Below, piece by piece: positions 27,981 to 41,597 of a stretch of DNA of 64,000 nt. Numbering within the stretch: the first letter of the stretch is position 1; each line of letters begins with the position of its first letter. Below the pieces are notes generated by a model. It was not told the DNA's origin. It saw nothing but the letters and a program-made list of their open reading frames with translations, and did no database searches. Made by a program: the position numbers and the translations under genes. The DNA comes from Aerolutibacter ruishenii (GTDB taxonomy: Bacteria; Pseudomonadota; Gammaproteobacteria; Xanthomonadales; Xanthomonadaceae): positions 1 to 64,000 of the forward strand of contig NZ_VLKP01000008.1 of the NCBI RefSeq assembly GCF_007830115.1, read 5' to 3'.

Positions 27981-28517
27981 TCAACGGCAACGAAGCCTGT
28001 CCCACCACTCCTTGCGGGGATGACTGCGAGGAGGCACATACCGTGCCAAAACCTCGATCCTTTCGATGATTTCGGTCAGGCGTGCGGGGCGGGAAGCGTC
28101 AAGTTCCGACCAAGCAATGATCAGATCGAGGGAGGATGCGGTCCTCACCCCAAGTCCTTCGGCTGCGAGTATCGCGGGACCGTCGTCGGAGACGAAGATC
28201 AGCTCACGGTGTTTGGCAATCGCCAAACACTCTGCCTCACCATCATCGATCAGTGCACTAAGGTTCGTCGCGGTCGCTACTTCCAGCGGATGGAACTCAG
28301 TGTGGACAGTCAGAGGGTATTGTCCGAGGAGCAGCCCATGGCTGAGAGGCACGCGCACAATCGTGCCGTCCGTCTGCTGAACCCTGACGTCTTTGAACTC
28401 GCCGAGGGCGGTTGTCGTAGTAGACCAGTAGGTTCCGAAAGAGTGAAGTTCCTGGATGCCACCCCACCCACAGAACAAGTTGATGATGGAGCAGGCATCC
28501 AGACAGTAGCGCGTCAT
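27981..28517 (-). CDS. PIN-domain protein, probable toxin or RNase
   Basis: 178 residues. PIN-type acidic residues are in YCLDACSIINLF (Asp near residue 7), ALGEFKDV (Glu near 40), DDGEAECLAIAKH (about 91-103) and FVSDDGPA (about 108-115). PIN proteins are metal-dependent RNases and often the toxin of toxin-antitoxin pairs. The start overlaps the stop of the XRE-ImmA gene by four bases (ATGA), so both are made together. The gene is less GC-rich than the relaxase, with which it converges. Its exact RNA target cannot be told. Confidence 0.75.
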   Translation of the reverse strand: MTRYCLDACSIINLFCGWGGIQELHSFGTYWSTTTTALGEFKDVRVQQTDGTIVRVPLSHGLLLGQYPLTVHTEFHPLEVATATNLSALIDDGEAECLAIAKHRELIFVSDDGPAILAAEGLGVRTASSLDLIIAWSELDASRPARLTEIIERIEVLARYVPPRSHPRKEWWDRLRCR

Positions 28518-29704
28518 GCGGTCGGCTGCTCCCGATGGAGTAGCGAGTCGCCGAGGCTAAACTCGATGATCGATTGATTGTCATCTTCCTGTTGGGATCG
28601 CGTGTAGGCGAACTCCCTTGCCTCAACAATGGATTTCCGCATCAGCTTTGCGAACTGGCTGGTCGTAATCTTTTCGGATGACCATGCCTCGATTGCCAGC
28701 ATAAGATAGCGGTCCGGGAATATCTCCACTGAGTCCTGGTCACCGATTTCCTCGATACCGGACTCGGCTCTGATGTCGCGAACCTTGGCACCGGAAGCCT
28801 TGATCGCATCCCAGCTGTTGCGCCGTATCAGTCCGAGCGACTCCAGTCTCAGGACCATGGCCATGAGCGAAACGCCGTAGTAGTCGGCGATCCTTAGTAC
28901 GTCGCCAACGCTGACATCTCCCTTCTGTTGATAGGTGTCGTGAAAGCGACGCTGCACGCCTTCGCTCGGCATGAGGAAGTGCATGGCAAAGGCATCGGCA
29001 AAGCGCTCATTCTCCGGCTTCCTCTGCATGGGTTCCGCATAGTCCACGCCGCGGCGGTCCCGGTCGAATAGGAAATGACCGTACTCGTGGGCAATGGTCC
29101 AGCGGCGCCTGGCTTGGGGGTGGCGGCGGTTGACGAGAATGCAGTAGCCGAAGTTCTCTATGTAGGCATAGAGGCCTGCGAGTTTCGAGTCGAGCCCGTC
29201 AATGAAGACATGCACGCCGATTTCATCCAGCGTCTTCCTTAGTGAGCCAATAGGTTCGCGGTCGCCAAACCCGAGCCGATGCCGCTGCTCGATCGCTTGC
29301 CGTTCGGCGAAGCGCTCGACGGGGAGTGGGGAGCGGGCGGGCTGAGGTGGTGGCGTCGGCATGGCATGCCCCTGGACCTTGTCCAATAGGAACATGTAGT
29401 CGTCAACAAACTCCGTCAGCTTCGCGATGGCACAGTCCAGGCCTGCATCTTCGCCTTCGCGTTCGACAACCGCGCGTAGATGAGGCGCAACTTGCGTAGG
29501 TGGTGCGTTCTGGCGCATCAAGCGATTGAGAGAGGTGTTGTACAGCTTCGCGAGCGTCATCAGCTCTTCCGGCTTTACGTCGCGCGTTCCTTTCTCAATG
29601 GCAATGAAGGTGGGACGGCTGATACTCAGCCGCTCTGCAGCTACAGCCTGCGAGATGCCTGCGGCTTTTCTGGCTGAAATGAGGCGTTGGATAAGGGCGT
29701 TCAT
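28514..29704 (-). CDS. XRE-HTH plus ImmA/IrrE-type metallopeptidase
   Basis: 396 residues. The N-terminal helix-turn-helix is clear (ISARKAAGISQAVAAERLSI, about residues 9-28), and a zincin motif HEYGHFLFD (about residues 202-210) marks the COG2856/ImmA-IrrE protease domain. Such proteins act as repressors or antitoxins that cleave a partner or are themselves cleaved; here the pairing with a PIN protein suggests an antitoxin or regulator role. It lies 33 bases after the QueC-like gene on the same strand. An inverted repeat upstream of the operon (31708-31725) is a candidate binding site. Confidence 0.75.
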   Translation of the reverse strand: MNALIQRLISARKAAGISQAVAAERLSISRPTFIAIEKGTRDVKPEELMTLAKLYNTSLNRLMRQNAPPTQVAPHLRAVVEREGEDAGLDCAIAKLTEFVDDYMFLLDKVQGHAMPTPPPQPARSPLPVERFAERQAIEQRHRLGFGDREPIGSLRKTLDEIGVHVFIDGLDSKLAGLYAYIENFGYCILVNRRHPQARRRWTIAHEYGHFLFDRDRRGVDYAEPMQRKPENERFADAFAMHFLMPSEGVQRRFHDTYQQKGDVSVGDVLRIADYYGVSLMAMVLRLESLGLIRRNSWDAIKASGAKVRDIRAESGIEEIGDQDSVEIFPDRYLMLAIEAWSSEKITTSQFAKLMRKSIVEAREFAYTRSQQEDDNQSIIEFSLGDSLLHREQPTA

Positions 29705-29737
29705 AAGATTGGCGGATGGCTTTCGGTTGAAGATCCG

Positions 29738-31063
29738 CTATGCGGCATCGCGGAGATCAAGATCTCCGTACGTGTCCAGAGACTCTTTGGCGTGCCTCAT
29801 GAGGAGGGATTCTATGGATGCGAGTGGAAGCTGGGTCATGTCGGAAAGAATGCGATGGCGCTCCAGCCTGCTTCGAACCCTGGGGTGTTCGGTGATCCAC
29901 CAGCGCGCATTCTCGAGATAGGTCAGTAGGTATCCAGGTTCCTTCGGCGTGGCGCCACCAAACAGGTCAAAGTCGTAATCACGGATGTCCTCCGTAATGC
30001 CGGCGGCGCGAAACGCCTGTCGGCGTTCAATGCAGGCGGCACACTGCCCACAGTGCCGTTTGCCTGAAATGCGCAACGACGAATGGATGCAGGACCGAGA
30101 TAGCTTCAGCCAGTCAGGCAGATGGGCACGGTCTGCGAGCGTTCGTAGCATCTCGGCCTTGGTGGAATGAAGGAATGGAAGTGAGAAACGGATCGGCTTG
30201 TCGAGGGTTTTGCTCAGCAGTTGTCCAATCTTGGCGAGAACGCCGGGGTGGGCGCCGCGCGTGGAAAGGCCATCAACCATGCCGCCTTCAGTTAGAGGCA
30301 GGTTGATCGCGCCAACGCCGTTCTCAAAGACTTCGATCTCCTCAATCCCGCATGCCTCTGCAAGAACCGCAGCGGTCGTGTAGAACAAAAGGCCTCGGAC
30401 GCGTTGCGACGTTTCCTGGGCCTTCATTTTCCCCGCGACACCACCGTTGAACTTGACTATGAAGGACGCGTGATGGAGTGGCTTGGGGTGAAGCAGGTTT
30501 CGAAGAGTGGCTACCTGATGGAGACTGCTTGAACGGATTGATGGGTGATGCCCGACCGTGAGCAGTATGTAGGTCTCATCGGTGCTAATCACCTGATTGG
30601 CCAGCCCAGCTGCCGAGTCCAGTCCGCCGCTATACAACGCAGCGCGAGTAGGACGAGGATCTTTCAGTCCTAGAAGTCGCTGCACTGACGACGTCTGATA
30701 GAGCATATCTCGCTGTGAGAACGAGACGAGCCAAGTGTCTCCGGTGAGGTGCCAAAGGATGTCGGTCAGCATCTCGGTGATATCTGGCGCTGACCAGAAT
30801 GCTGCGTCCGCCACTTCGAACACGACGCGGAAGGTCCTGATGCCGCACTCGTTGTTGATGTCAGAAGTGCGCTTGATCACTCGATCAATGGCGTAGGCCC
30901 CGGTCGCAATGGCGATTGAATCGGTGGATCGCTGGCTTGCCGTTTCCAGAAGCTGATTGAGCATGGTCTGTGCGGTGATCACAAGCTCTTGTTCTACAGC
31001 GCCAGAGAGCATGACGTGCCCAGCGTCGTATCGCACCCGGATGGTAGTGGGATCAGCGGACAC
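29738..31063 (-). CDS. QueC-like PP-loop protein of a cargo operon
   Basis: 441 residues from GTG 31063, chosen because AGGAG lies eight bases before it and the start overlaps the upstream stop by 11 bases; TTG 31093 is an alternative. The PP-loop motif ALYSGGLDSAAG (near residue 144) and the four-Cys zinc motif CIHSS...HCGQCAACIERRQAF (near residues 325-350) are the marks of QueC, which makes 7-cyano-7-deazaguanine. The N-terminal 140 residues are an extra domain not found in biosynthetic QueC. QueC-like proteins with such additions occur in defence systems (QatC, type IV CBASS). The neighbours here are different from both. Function is inferred as defence-related, perhaps modification of protein or nucleotide. 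Confidence 0.8.
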   Translation of the reverse strand: MSADPTTIRVRYDAGHVMLSGAVEQELVITAQTMLNQLLETASQRSTDSIAIATGAYAIDRVIKRTSDINNECGIRTFRVVFEVADAAFWSAPDITEMLTDILWHLTGDTWLVSFSQRDMLYQTSSVQRLLGLKDPRPTRAALYSGGLDSAAGLANQVISTDETYILLTVGHHPSIRSSSLHQVATLRNLLHPKPLHHASFIVKFNGGVAGKMKAQETSQRVRGLLFYTTAAVLAEACGIEEIEVFENGVGAINLPLTEGGMVDGLSTRGAHPGVLAKIGQLLSKTLDKPIRFSLPFLHSTKAEMLRTLADRAHLPDWLKLSRSCIHSSLRISGKRHCGQCAACIERRQAFRAAGITEDIRDYDFDLFGGATPKEPGYLLTYLENARWWITEHPRVRSRLERHRILSDMTQLPLASIESLLMRHAKESLDTYGDLDLRDAA

Positions 31064-31658
31064 TTGGACGCTCCTGAGGATTGGCGGGAACAACCAGCGA
31101 CATCCGCGCGACGTCCCGCGGTGCCATTCGTTGTGAAGGGAAGGCCTTCCTCACGAGGCGAACCGGGTTCCCCCGCAGGGAGGCTTCAATGGTTTCGCTC
31201 AGCAAGGTTAGGTGCGGCGAAAACTCCTTCCCTAGGGCATTGCGGAGCTCGGTCTGTTCGAGGTTAGAGATGAAGCGTTTTTCGCGCTTCGACCTTGCCG
31301 CGATCTGATCGATCAGGGTTTCGATGATGCTTTCGGCGGCACTTCGAGCCAGCTCCGTCTTGTCGCCGGATGGGGTGCATCGAAGCGCGGCAAGAACGAT
31401 GTTGGCCAGGCGCTTCTCCTTGAAGGTAGCCACGGCCTCCTGAATCGCGACGGTGGATCCCGCCTCCAGCGCGCGGACGAGAGCGAGCAGCGCCGTGCCT
31501 TTCCGCAGAACTGCCGGCAGGAGGCGGATCGCCTCTTGGCAGTCATCAGCGGCAGTGCGGATGAACTGGTCGAGCGTGCTAGCAGGATCGCGAAGGAGGT
31601 TTCGACTCCTGCGCCATCGACTCTTGTGCCCGAAATCCAGGGTCTCGTTCTCAGCCAT
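31053..31658 (-). CDS. Uncharacterised first gene of the QueC-like operon (201 aa)
   Basis: 201 residues from ATG 31658; GAGGAGG lies eight bases before it. The protein is helical and charged, with SAAESIIETLIDQIAARSKR near the middle and no signal peptide or membrane segment. I do not recognise it. It is the first gene of the four-gene minus-strand unit and overlaps the QueC-like start by 11 bases, so it is likely a partner, possibly a substrate or adapter, of the QueC-like enzyme. It does not resemble the QatB or QatA components that I know. Confidence 0.65.
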   Translation of the reverse strand: MAENETLDFGHKSRWRRSRNLLRDPASTLDQFIRTAADDCQEAIRLLPAVLRKGTALLALVRALEAGSTVAIQEAVATFKEKRLANIVLAALRCTPSGDKTELARSAAESIIETLIDQIAARSKREKRFISNLEQTELRNALGKEFSPHLTLLSETIEASLRGNPVRLVRKAFPSQRMAPRDVARMSLVVPANPQERPSVR

Positions 31659-31760
31659 GGTCAAGCCTCCTCATGGGTAGGCTACAGCCCTTTTGGCGAT
31701 AATGTCAAATATCGAAAGTGATATTAGGTAAAAATGTAAAATCTCATGTTGTTGCGAGAT
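31659..31760 (-). promoter_or_regulatory. AT-rich promoter/operator region of the QueC-like operon
   Basis: Unlike its surroundings this stretch is AT-rich. It contains a perfect inverted repeat AATATC-GAAAGT-GATATT at 31708-31725 and a second one, AATCTC...GAGATT, at 31740-31745 and 31756-31761. A TTGACA box occurs on the minus strand (near 31702-31707), but no convincing -10 could be assigned. The first repeat is a good candidate operator for the XRE protein of the operon. Confidence 0.55.
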
Positions 31761-31794
31761 TCATTCTCTAAACGGCATTAGCGGGGTGCTAAGA

Positions 31795-31831
31795 CGCCTT
31801 CGGCGAACCGAAGGCGCGGGCAGCATAGAAG
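31795..31831. repeat. Hairpin plus GCAGCATAGAAG element, copy B
   Basis: CGCCTTCGG (31795-31803) pairs perfectly with CCGAAGGCG (31808-31816) around CGAA, followed by GCAGCATAGAAG at 31820-31831. The same 12-mer follows a hairpin at 13042-13053. The hairpin could also end transcription of the minus-strand gene at 31920. Otherwise 31762-31919 holds no gene. Confidence 0.4.
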
Positions 31832-31919
31832 CCCATGCGATCGCGAAGGGGAGAACGCGGCCGCAACTTCATCATCGGGCGCGATCCGGTGCCGTCAAGC
31901 ACTCGATCCTGCGATGTCG

Positions 31920-32564
31920 CTATGGGCGATGACCGGCAAGGGATGCTTGCAATGCTTCACGCCGCAACTGGGCGCGCGCCTCGAAGTGCTGTTCGGCGAT
32001 CTCTTCCAGCGACTCCAGCACGCCGGCCAGAAGCGCGTCCTCTTCCGGGGTGGGATCGAAGGATGGGGCCGGTGGCGGCGCCCAACGGAAGACGCGCTCG
32101 CCTTCCGCAACTGGGGTATCGAGGCCTGCGATCATGAAGCCGAGCGAACGAGGACCGCGGGTCTGCGTGATGACGGGTGGCTTGGGTACGGGTGCATCGT
32201 GCTCGCCCATGACCCAGTCGGCTTCCTCTCCCTCGGAGTCAATCATCATCGAGGCTAGGCTGGCCGCCAGCGCAGGTAGGGGGACGGACAAGCGGCCACC
32301 TTTGCCGACTTCGATCTTGCCGTGGCGACCGTTGTGAATGACGCCCTGGGCAATCAGGCGGCGAGCCGCTTCGGCCGGATCCTGGCGCTGGGGTGTTGGG
32401 GTGCCTTTGTCGTCGTAGGCGGGACCCATCACCGAGTCCAGCACCTGGCCGATTTCCTGCGTGTTCAACCCCAGGCGCTCTTCCCCGAACCGCTTTTCGA
32501 GCTTCTTGAGGATCCAGGCGCCGGTGTCGTCCAGCGCGGCCTGCTTGTCTGTGCGGTGGTCCAT
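31920..32564 (-). CDS. Uncharacterised protein (214 aa)
   Basis: 214 residues from ATG 32564. The N-terminus (ILKKLEKRFGEERLGLNTQE) is helical; a possible winged-helix region follows (AARRLIAQGVIHNGRHGKIE). The C-terminal half is Pro-rich (FRWAPPPAPSFDPTP) and ends in an acidic helix. Family not recognised. It lies between the QueC-like operon and the metal-resistance cluster and may be the last backbone gene of the mobilisable element. Confidence 0.55.
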   Translation of the reverse strand: MDHRTDKQAALDDTGAWILKKLEKRFGEERLGLNTQEIGQVLDSVMGPAYDDKGTPTPQRQDPAEAARRLIAQGVIHNGRHGKIEVGKGGRLSVPLPALAASLASMMIDSEGEEADWVMGEHDAPVPKPPVITQTRGPRSLGFMIAGLDTPVAEGERVFRWAPPPAPSFDPTPEEDALLAGVLESLEEIAEQHFEARAQLRREALQASLAGHRP

Positions 32565-32661
32565 AGGCAGTGATGAGCCGGTGTCACCGGATCATGCCAT
32601 AGCAGGCGCGCCTGTTTCGGGTGGTTTTGAGCGGTTTGAAGGGGTGGCTTCCCAAAACAGA

Positions 32662-33999
32662 TCAGCGTGGCCAACGCTCATGGATTTCATCGATCATGTA
32701 GGGGTGCTCATGCTCGCCATTGTCCGCCTTAGCATGCTCCGCCAGATGCGGATGATCGGGTGGCAAATCTTCGTGGCGATGCGGCACAGAGCTTGGATCT
32801 TGCTTTGGCCAAGTCAGAACGGCTGTCGCACACCCAAGCATGGACAGCAACGCGAGCGCCACTAGGGCTGTTCCCAGGCCCATCTTTGCGCCGACCCATC
32901 CCGCCAACGGATATGCCAGTAGCCAGCACACATGCGAAAGAGAGAACTGGGCGGCGAACAGGAACGGCAGGTCATCGGAAACAGCTGACCTGCGCAAGAG
33001 CCGGCCACCTGGTGTTACCAGACCGGCGTAGGCCATGCCGAGCAGGAGCCATGCGGGGATCAATACCGGCCAGCCGATCCGGTCTCCTGACCCCAACCAC
33101 AGGACAGCAGTGGCGCTCAGGCTGATCACCATCGCGATTGCCGCCGTGAGCATCACCCTGCGATCCGGTACGCGGTCCAGCAGTTTCGGTAGCAACAGCG
33201 CGACGAACATCGAGCCACCGCCGAACGCCGCCAGTGCCCAGGCCACTTCTCGATCCCCGCCACCCAGCACCGTTCGTACGATCACGACCGTATTGACGAA
33301 CACCATGGCGCCCCCTGCTGCTGCGACCAGGTTGAGCGCAAGTAAGCCGCGCAGCCGTGGAGTTTGCAGGTAGATGCGCATGCCGCGGATCGCCCTTGCG
33401 TACGGGCTTCCGCCGGTACGCGCATCGACTACGGCCGGAAAGCGGGTTCCAAGCACCAGCAACGCGGAGAGCACAAAGCCCAGCGAGGTGCCGGCGAACA
33501 AACCGTGGAAGTTGATCACCGTCAACAGCGCGGCGGCGAGCAATGGACTGAGCAGGCTTTCCAGGTCGTAGGCCAGGCGCGAGAGCGACAGGGCGCGCGT
33601 GTAGTCGCGCTCCTCAGGTAGGATTTCGGGGATCAGCGACTGGAACAGCGGCGTGAAGCAGGCGGACGCTGATTGCAGGAGAGCGATAAGCAGGTAGACC
33701 TGCCAGATCTCGGTGACGAACGGCAGGCACAGCGCCACGCCGGCACGCACCAGGTCCAGAGCGATCAGCACGACCTTTCGACGTGTGCGAGGAATGAGCG
33801 CCGCTGCCACGGGCGACAGCAGCACGTACACCGTCATCTTGATCGCCAACGCCGTGCCGAGCACGGCACCTGCCTGGTCACCGGCCAGATCGTAAGCCAG
33901 CAACGCTAACGCAACGGTGGCGAGGCCCGTCCCCACCAGGGCGATGACCTGGGCAAGGAAGAGCGAGCGGAAACTGGGGTAGCGCAGGATCTCGATCAT
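32662..33999 (-). CDS. MFS metal exporter with His-rich tail, NreB/NrsD-like
   Basis: 445 residues from ATG 33999 (MIEILRYPSFRSLF); a longer frame upstream reads as low-complexity Arg/Pro/Ser sequence and is unlikely to be translated. About 12 membrane segments are visible. The C-terminal 45 residues are rich in His (PHRHEDLPPDHPHLAEHA and EHEHP), a metal-binding tail as in NreB and NrsD, MFS proteins that export nickel in other bacteria. Its place beside HupE/UreJ-like and RND metal genes supports Ni or Co export. Substrate is inferred. Confidence 0.75.
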   Translation of the reverse strand: MIEILRYPSFRSLFLAQVIALVGTGLATVALALLAYDLAGDQAGAVLGTALAIKMTVYVLLSPVAAALIPRTRRKVVLIALDLVRAGVALCLPFVTEIWQVYLLIALLQSASACFTPLFQSLIPEILPEERDYTRALSLSRLAYDLESLLSPLLAAALLTVINFHGLFAGTSLGFVLSALLVLGTRFPAVVDARTGGSPYARAIRGMRIYLQTPRLRGLLALNLVAAAGGAMVFVNTVVIVRTVLGGGDREVAWALAAFGGGSMFVALLLPKLLDRVPDRRVMLTAAIAMVISLSATAVLWLGSGDRIGWPVLIPAWLLLGMAYAGLVTPGGRLLRRSAVSDDLPFLFAAQFSLSHVCWLLAYPLAGWVGAKMGLGTALVALALLSMLGCATAVLTWPKQDPSSVPHRHEDLPPDHPHLAEHAKADNGEHEHPYMIDEIHERWPR

Positions 34000-34060
34000 G
34001 GCGGTGTCCGGTGAGCGGATGAGCAGCGCTGCGGCGTGATGCCACAGCGCGCTCGCTCGG

Positions 34061-34303
34061 TCAGGGCTGCTTGACGGGTGCCTCTTCGGGCTTGGGCGAG
34101 GTCTTCTTCTTGGCGTCGCACTTGGCCTTGAGGGCCTTGATCTCCGGGTAGGCAGGATCGATAGCGTAGCGCTGCGAGTTGGCGAGTTGCTCACAGGTCT
34201 TGGCCAAGGGCTTGTCATCGTCACTATGGCCGCCCTTGTGGGCGAACGCCGACAAGGGCAACACGGCGAGGCACAGACCCAGTGCGAAGGTGCGAATATT
34301 CAT
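34061..34303 (-). CDS. Small periplasmic protein (80 aa) of the metal cluster
   Basis: 80 residues from ATG 34303 with GAGGATC upstream. A signal peptide (MNIRTFALGLCLAVLPLSAFA) precedes a short polar domain that begins HKGGHSDDDK and holds two Cys (KTCEQLA and KAKCDAKKK) and a Lys/Pro-rich tail. The His and Asp stretch after the cleavage site could bind metal. Family not recognised. It lies between the MFS exporter and the membrane-anchored protein gene, all on the same strand. (Signal sequence given here as 21 residues in two parts: MNIRTFALGL plus CLAVLPLSAFA.). Confidence 0.55.
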   Translation of the reverse strand: MNIRTFALGLCLAVLPLSAFAHKGGHSDDDKPLAKTCEQLANSQRYAIDPAYPEIKALKAKCDAKKKTSPKPEEAPVKQP

Positions 34304-34380
34304 GACGCAGATCCTCATGATGAATCGCGGCAGACAGGACCGCGAGAAATGATATGAAGGGCGCCGGGGCGCCCGGTGGA

Positions 34381-35040
34381 TCAAACAAGGCGCTTGATGC
34401 CGGAATACTGCCCGCGCACGCGGACAACAACGGTCACGGGGGCATCGCCACGGTTGCGCCAGAACCAGCCGTGGTTGCCGTCGAAGGCGGCTTCGACCTC
34501 GCCGTCATCGGCGGCGACGCTGCGGCCCTTCTCGTAGCTGATGGATTGTCCGCCGCCATCGCCATGGGTATCGAAGTTCACCACGCCGCCTTGAACCGTC
34601 CAGCTGAACTGGGCGCGCTGCCCGGCCGTCATCGCCAGTTTGATCTCGGCGCCCTCCCCGGGTTGCAGCACGACCTGCATCTCATCCTGCCAGTCTTGCG
34701 CAGGCTTGGCGTTGGCTGGTGTGGAAGTCGTAGCCGTTGCCGCGGCGGTGACCGGTGCTGATGCTGGCACCGCACCGATGGCAGGCACGGAGGTTTCACC
34801 GGCAGCGGCCGCGTCGAGAGCGGCATCCGCCGCGGCTTCCTCGGCCAGCTGTGTCTTGATTTCGCCCATCTCGGTGAGGCCCAGCATCCGGCCGATACCG
34901 GTGGGATCGATGGCATATTCGGCCGGGAGCACGACGGTGATGAGCAGGACAATGGCGACTGCCAGGGCAATCAGGGTCGAGCGCAGCAGCTTTCGTGCCG
35001 AAGGCAGGTCGGTAGCATTGGGGAGTGGTGTGTTGTACAT
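34381..35040 (-). CDS. Membrane-anchored protein next to HupE/UreJ
   Basis: 219 residues from ATG 35040. One membrane segment near residues 22-40 (TLIALAVAIVLLITVVLP) is followed by a periplasmic part with an Ala/Thr/Pro-rich linker (about 75-110) and a beta-rich C-terminal domain that contains FDTHGDGGG and GNHGWFWRNRGD. This layout is seen in small anchor proteins beside HupE/UreJ-like transporters in metal islands. It may assist metal uptake or efflux in the periplasm; no catalytic motif is seen. The gene starts 18 bases after the HupE-like gene. Confidence 0.6.
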   Translation of the reverse strand: MYNTPLPNATDLPSARKLLRSTLIALAVAIVLLITVVLPAEYAIDPTGIGRMLGLTEMGEIKTQLAEEAAADAALDAAAAGETSVPAIGAVPASAPVTAAATATTSTPANAKPAQDWQDEMQVVLQPGEGAEIKLAMTAGQRAQFSWTVQGGVVNFDTHGDGGGQSISYEKGRSVAADDGEVEAAFDGNHGWFWRNRGDAPVTVVVRVRGQYSGIKRLV

Positions 35041-35058
35041 GGGTGAATGCTCCAGAGA

Positions 35059-40277
<5,219 letters not shown>

Positions 40278-40281
<4 letters not shown>

Positions 40282-41531
40282 GGCGTGGCGTCCTGGGCAA
40301 CGGCGGTGAGGCGTTCAACCTCAACCAGCAGGGTGTGGTAACGGGCGAGGGCCTCGGTGCTGCGCTCGCGCAGCTCGAACAGGGTGCGTTGGGCCTGCGT
40401 CAGAGCGAGGAAGGAGAAGTTCCCGGCCTCGAAACCGCGGCGGGTGAAGGCCACCGCTTGTTCGGCCTTCGGGATCATCGACTTGCGCAGGCTGTCGGCT
40501 TCCAGCCGTGCGTGCCCGAGTTCCTGGTAGCGTTCGAACAGTTCCTGATGGCGCTCGTAGCGCTGCGCATCCCGGCGCGCATTCAACGCGGCAAGTTGGG
40601 CGTCCGCTTCGGCCACCGAGTAGGCCGAGCGTTTGCGATTGCCCAGCGGCATCGACACCGACAGGACCAGGCCCTGATCGTCCAGCGCGTCCAGCCGACG
40701 CACGCCAAGATTGACGGTGATGTCCGGCTTGGCCGCGGCTTCGGCGACTCGGCGACGCGCCTCGATTGTGCGTGCCTCGAACAGGCTCGCCCGCTGTTCT
40801 GGCGTCATCGGCAGCTTGCTGGCCAGCGACTCGAACGGCTCCACAGCCGGCAGGGCATCGAAGTTACCGAGTGCTTCCCCGAAGTCGGGGTCGAGCGATC
40901 CCCAACTCGAAGCGAGTGTCATCCGCGCACTCAGCAGCTCGTGCTCGGCATGCTCGCGTTCCAGCTCGGCCTCGGCCACGGCGATCTCGGCGGCGCGCAG
41001 GTCGGACTCCGGATTGCGCGCTGCCTTGACCCAGGTGGCGACTTCGCGACGCGTGCGTTCGGCCTGTTTCACCCGATCCTGGGCGAAAGCGAGTCGGTGT
41101 TGGTCGGCAATGACTTCGATGAAGCGTTCGGCGGTGCGGCTGGCCAACGCGATCCTGGCGGACTCGGCCTGGTTCTGCTGCTGGTCGATCTCCGCAGCGC
41201 CGAGGGATTCGCGTGCCTGGCGCTTGCCCCCCAGTTCCAGCACGCGCCCTATGCGCAGGGTGGTCTCGGCTGATTTGAGGCCGCTGAGGGCACCTGTACC
41301 GACCACGTTTTCCAGATCAGCGCCCACCGTATAGGGCGTGGGCAAGGCTTCACGCTGCGCCCTGGCCTGGATGGCCTGCAGTTGTGCCTGTTCGGCGACC
41401 AGAGTGGGATTTCCTGCCATCGCACGAGCAATGGCGTCTTGCAGGCGCAAGGGTTCGGCGGCGCTCCCCGACAAGGGGACAGCGCCGCAGGCTCCGGCTA
41501 CGGCCAGAACCAGCAGACAACGCAAGTTCAC
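40278..41531 (-). CDS. czcC: Outer-membrane efflux channel CzcC-type
   Basis: 417 residues from GTG 41531, chosen because GGAGG lies seven bases before it. A signal peptide (MNLRCLLVLAVAGACG...) leads into a TolC-like channel with repeated helical blocks (LRLQDAIARAMAGNPTLVAE and SRTAERFIEVIADQHRL). It forms the exit duct for the CzcAB pump. It is the first pump gene of the unit; the His-rich protein gene lies 66 bases upstream. Confidence 0.88.
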
Positions 41532-41597
41532 GGTAAACCTCCGAAAGGATCGAAAGACAACGCAAGGCATGTCGCAGCCATGCGGCTGCGGGCGTTG

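Noticed and set aside
27981..31658. Assignment of the cargo operon to Qat or type IV CBASS
   Set aside because: Only the QueC-like component fits; QatA, QatB and QatD, or a cyclic-nucleotide synthase with effector, are not present.
34000..34224. N-terminal extension of the MFS exporter
   Set aside because: Arg/Pro/Ser low-complexity text opposite the small periplasmic gene's 3' part; membrane protein begins at ATG 33999.
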